From Arctopsyche grandis (lineage: Eukaryota; Arthropoda; Insecta; Trichoptera; Hydropsychidae), in the NCBI RefSeq assembly GCF_051622035.1, contig NC_135355.1, positions 558,001 through 622,000 on the forward strand: a stretch of DNA of 64,000 nt. Reading direction: 5' to 3'. The notes below the pieces were generated by a model. That model saw only the letters and a program-made list of their open reading frames with translations. It was not told the origin of the DNA and made no database searches. Shown here in pieces: positions 61,236-64,000 of this stretch. Every line of letters begins with the position of its first letter. Within the stretch, counting starts at the first letter, position 1. Made by a program: the position numbers and the translations under genes.

Positions 61236-62286
61236 TTAATCCACTTCCAATTTTCTGAAGCTTCCAGTAATTCCAAGAAGATCATCGATTGGATTCTCGG
61301 ATGAAATGGGACGTTTTGCCTTGTCAGATTTCAATCTGTCTAAATTTGAAAGAGTTCCCATTAACTCTTTGGTTTGCAATGATTTGTACCACATGCCTAC
61401 AAAACAAATGGTATTATATTTTACTATATTTACAAATCAACTATAATATGTACGTATCAATTATTGTATGTAAATCTTACTCGACACTTCAGACAGAGAC
61501 ATATCGAAACCTCCCAATTCTTTCGGAAGATATTTTGGGGATATGTGCTTGTGGAAATCATCTAAGGATTTGTGAACAAAAATTCTATCTGCAATCTTCT
61601 TCTTTAACACCATTTTTCCAACATTTACAACACTGTTGGTGTAACTGGCAGCATTCAAAATGTGAATACCTTTTATTTTAGCACCATAGCATTTCTGAAA
61701 AGGGTACGTATGTATATGTATAGGTATGTACATATGTACATGGATTATTTTCCGTAACAGATTTTGTGTAAAATTACTTGTATCAGGAACAGAATCTTCT
61801 TGGTAAGCATCGGTGTCATTTTGACGACGTGTCCAAGTTTAGTGTTGGAGCAATCCCAAACCATCAACTCTCCGAGTGCGGTTTCATACATCATTTTTAT
61901 ATCGGTTATCATAAACATCACTTTGTACGTGGTCTCACAATTGAACAAATCTGGATGGCAATCTCGAATGCTGAAAATAGCAATGAAAGCGTAATAAAAT
62001 TATCGGTAAATAATACGAATGTAATTAGAAAGTAATCGGATCGGATAGATACGATAAATGGTTGTTTACCTCATAATGGAGACTCTGTAATGTTGGTCTG
62101 TTAATTGTGGCATAATTGCCCAATCAACTGTTTCGTATACGTTCAAACATTCTGTGCTGGACGGGTTTCTGTTTGAAAAGAATTCTGGCATTTCAGCCCT
62201 GGCCAAAAATAGGTTATCAATTTTAACCTTGGCTTTTTCAAAACTATAGCTGTTCGTCGCCAAAATTCTCAATATAAAATTGTTAT
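61236..62286 (-). CDS. CRAL-TRIO domain protein, copy 2 (5' exon outside the window)
   Basis: Tandem paralogue of the gene at 58635-59938, with the same role class (cytosolic carrier of a hydrophobic ligand). Minus exons: 62286-62070 (217 nt), 61970-61778 (193 nt), 61694-61481 (214 nt), 61396-61236 (161 nt with stop). The first three equal the exon 2, 3 and 4 lengths of copy 1 exactly, with the same phases. Matching blocks: NFILRILATNSYSFEKAKVK; IRDCHPDLFN; ALGELMVWDCSNTKLGHVV; KCYGAKIKGIHILNAASYTN; KKKIADRIFVHKSLDDF; SPKYLPKELGG; tail GITGSFRKLEVD. Frames are open and splice sites sound (gtaaac, gtaatt, gtaaga donors). The first exon (about 154 nt in copy 1) is not found in 62287-64000; the intron there is at least 1.7 kb and holds two Helitrons. 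Confidence 0.93.
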
Positions 62287-62674
62287 CTGGAATTTAAAGT
62301 GTACAGTGTAAATTGCATCTTGCAAATATAAAAACATGTGTGTATGTATGTACATGCGTACAAATTTAGCAATTCAAATTAACTAAATTTGTAAATAATT
62401 TAGAAATTCTAAAATGTAATTTAGTAAATCCATTTCAATTCAAGCTCTAAGCACATGAAATGAATTATATTCCAGCGGTTAGTAATTGCGAAATGATTTA
62501 TTTAAAAGTAGAAGTTTGCATACATATATACCTACAAACATACATACATAAAATGTATTATATATTACAAGCGGCAAACTTTAATTTAAAAAAAAATGTA
62601 AAATTTTAATAAATACGTCGTATGTATATCTACATACATATGTATATCATCATATACATATGTATATAATATAA

Positions 62675-63162
62675 TCTCGCTATTTTGTGGGTCTGTCTGT
62701 CTGAGATAGCACTCGCCGTACTTATAATAGTCGTTTTAATTTAATGTACATGTTTACGTAAGCTTCCAACAAAATGACGTACAATATAATACGAATAATA
62801 ACAAAAGAAAAAAAGTTCTATATATATATATACTGTTCGATGCCAATGTTTCCGCTAGGAAATTAGACCGAAATAATTTAGAAATAACATACCGCCATCT
62901 ATTGAAAATTTATTTAATTATTTAATGAATTAATTTTTCTATCGGTGTTTTACATTGTTTATATGTACATACATAGTTAGGTAAGTAGTTTTTACATACT
63001 TTAAACAATTTAATATTCATATTAAACAATTAAAAATAAATATTAAATTAAATCGATTGGACCGTATGGGGGATCGAACTCATGACCGATGACACATTTC
63101 TCTTAATTTAATTTTATTTAATAACTTTATATGCCAACACCCATGCGATTATATGTGATTAG
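62675..63162 (+). mobile_element. non-autonomous Helitron, diverged copy
   Basis: 5' end tctcgctattttgtgggtct after AA; the 3' side has aacacccatgcgattatatg then ttag, a mutated CTAG with a damaged hairpin. The middle ggatcgaactcatgaccgat is shared with 63600-63645. No coding sequence. Confidence 0.7.
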
Positions 63163-63173
63163 TATACATATAA

Positions 63174-63725
63174 TAGCGCTATTCTGTGTGTTTGTGTGTC
63201 TACGACAACGATCGTCGTAGTATAATAATCGTTTCGACTCAACATATGTACATATGTACGGCACAGTTAAAACACTGCCAGCCAAATGTACGAATCAATA
63301 TAAAACCTGTATGTATACTGTTTGCTATAAATATTTCCTCTAGGAAAATAGTCTCACAAGCATTTAGCGTCATCTATTGAAAATTAATTCAATTAATTAA
63401 TTAATTAATTTTTCTATCGTTTATATTTAGGTAGGTAGGTAGTTTTTACTGATAATACATCCGATAAAATTCTCATCAGGTCTCTCACTACATTAATCGA
63501 AATTGCTTACGTCACGCCATATAAAATATACGTGACGGTAATTTTACTTATCGAGGTTTTGAACCAAACAATTAAATAAAAATATAAAATTAATTTTATT
63601 TTAGAAAAATACGATCGCGACGGGGATCGAACACATGACCGACACGTTTCTTTTATTAATTTTTTTATTGAATAATTTAAAATGCCATAACCCATACGAT
63701 GATATTTCATCGGGCTTATCACTAG
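63174..63725 (+). mobile_element. non-autonomous Helitron, tandem copy
   Basis: Begins gcgctattctgtgtgtttgt and ends with hairpin cgatgatatttcatcg, spacer, CTAG (63722-63725) followed by T. Directly downstream of the copy ending at 63162; same family as 47626-48335. Confidence 0.8.
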
Positions 63726-64000
63726 TACGTAATATAACGAATTGAAATATATGTATTTAGGTAAATTTTCAGTCAATAATCATATCGGGTGTATAAAAAG
63801 AAGAATTTTTCATGGAAATGTAGAAAATTATAATTATAACAACAAAATTAATAAATGTAGAAAATTTCCCGACATTGATCAGGTGAAAAAAAACTCCTTT
63901 CAAGTTTAAGTTCGAGTAATATGAAATGGTATACCAAATTTGGTGGAACTACATAAATTGAGAGTAATAAAACGGGGACAGTTAAACAAACAAACAAACA

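Larger units (their letters stand above)
62287..64000. other. upstream/intron DNA of CRAL-TRIO copy 2
   Basis: It starts at the intron boundary (acceptor AG at 62287-62288 on the minus strand). It contains Helitron copies at 62675-63162 and 63174-63725 and an (AAAC)n run at about 63982-64000. No first exon is recognisable. Confidence 0.55.

Overview
This is AT-rich, intron-rich nuclear DNA from an animal, almost certainly an insect. It has spliceosomal GT-AG introns, a two-pore K+ channel, a BTB-kelch gene, an HSD17B12/spidey-type reductase, tandem CRAL-TRIO lipid-binding genes, and a dense mix of hAT, Tc1, Harbinger, Helitron, LINE, SINE and Ty3-like remnants. A near-palindromic motif of the type tacatacatatgtatgta is scattered throughout. 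I cannot fix the order or species. There are no operons, and no sign of a bacterial, phage or CRISPR system.

Layout. 1-1269: intron or upstream DNA with repeats. 1270-2375 (+): last coding exon of a two-pore potassium channel, interrupted by one in-frame TGA at 2082-2084 after which a clean same-frame ORF continues for 96 codons. 2376-13378: 3' flank and repeats, including a long hairpin, a complete hAT deletion derivative with an 8-bp target duplication (6398-7346) and a second hAT derivative (10198-11161). 13379-14831 (-): four exons of a BTB-kelch gene lacking its middle (BACK domain and early kelch blades). 14832-35032: about 20 kb of repeat-rich intergenic DNA with three more hAT remnants, several Helitrons, one tRNA-Ala(AGC) at 25229-25301, a 190-bp AT tract and a perfect 46-bp hairpin. 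35033-56694 (+): a complete six-exon 17-beta-hydroxysteroid dehydrogenase 12 / 3-ketoacyl-CoA reductase gene (315 aa) whose 11.4-kb first intron and 7.8-kb fourth intron hold a solo LTR, Helitrons, LINE fragments, a Tc1 MITE and SINEs. 56968-57206: a PIF/Harbinger MITE. 58635-59938 (-): a complete five-exon CRAL-TRIO gene (311 aa). 61236-62286 (-): a tandem paralogue with identical exon sizes, whose first exon lies beyond the window or is missing.

How the genes relate. The reductase (ER fatty-acid elongation or steroid reduction) and the CRAL-TRIO proteins (carriers of small hydrophobic ligands) both deal with lipids and converge tail-to-tail, but nothing here shows they act together. The channel and the kelch gene are also tail-to-tail and look unrelated.

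I found no convincing undescribed system. The strongest leads are the possible stop-codon readthrough in the K+ channel, a Helitron insertion whose empty site is present in the same window, the gutted kelch gene, a solo LTR with an internal duplication, and the tandem CRAL-TRIO pair with exactly conserved exon sizes.
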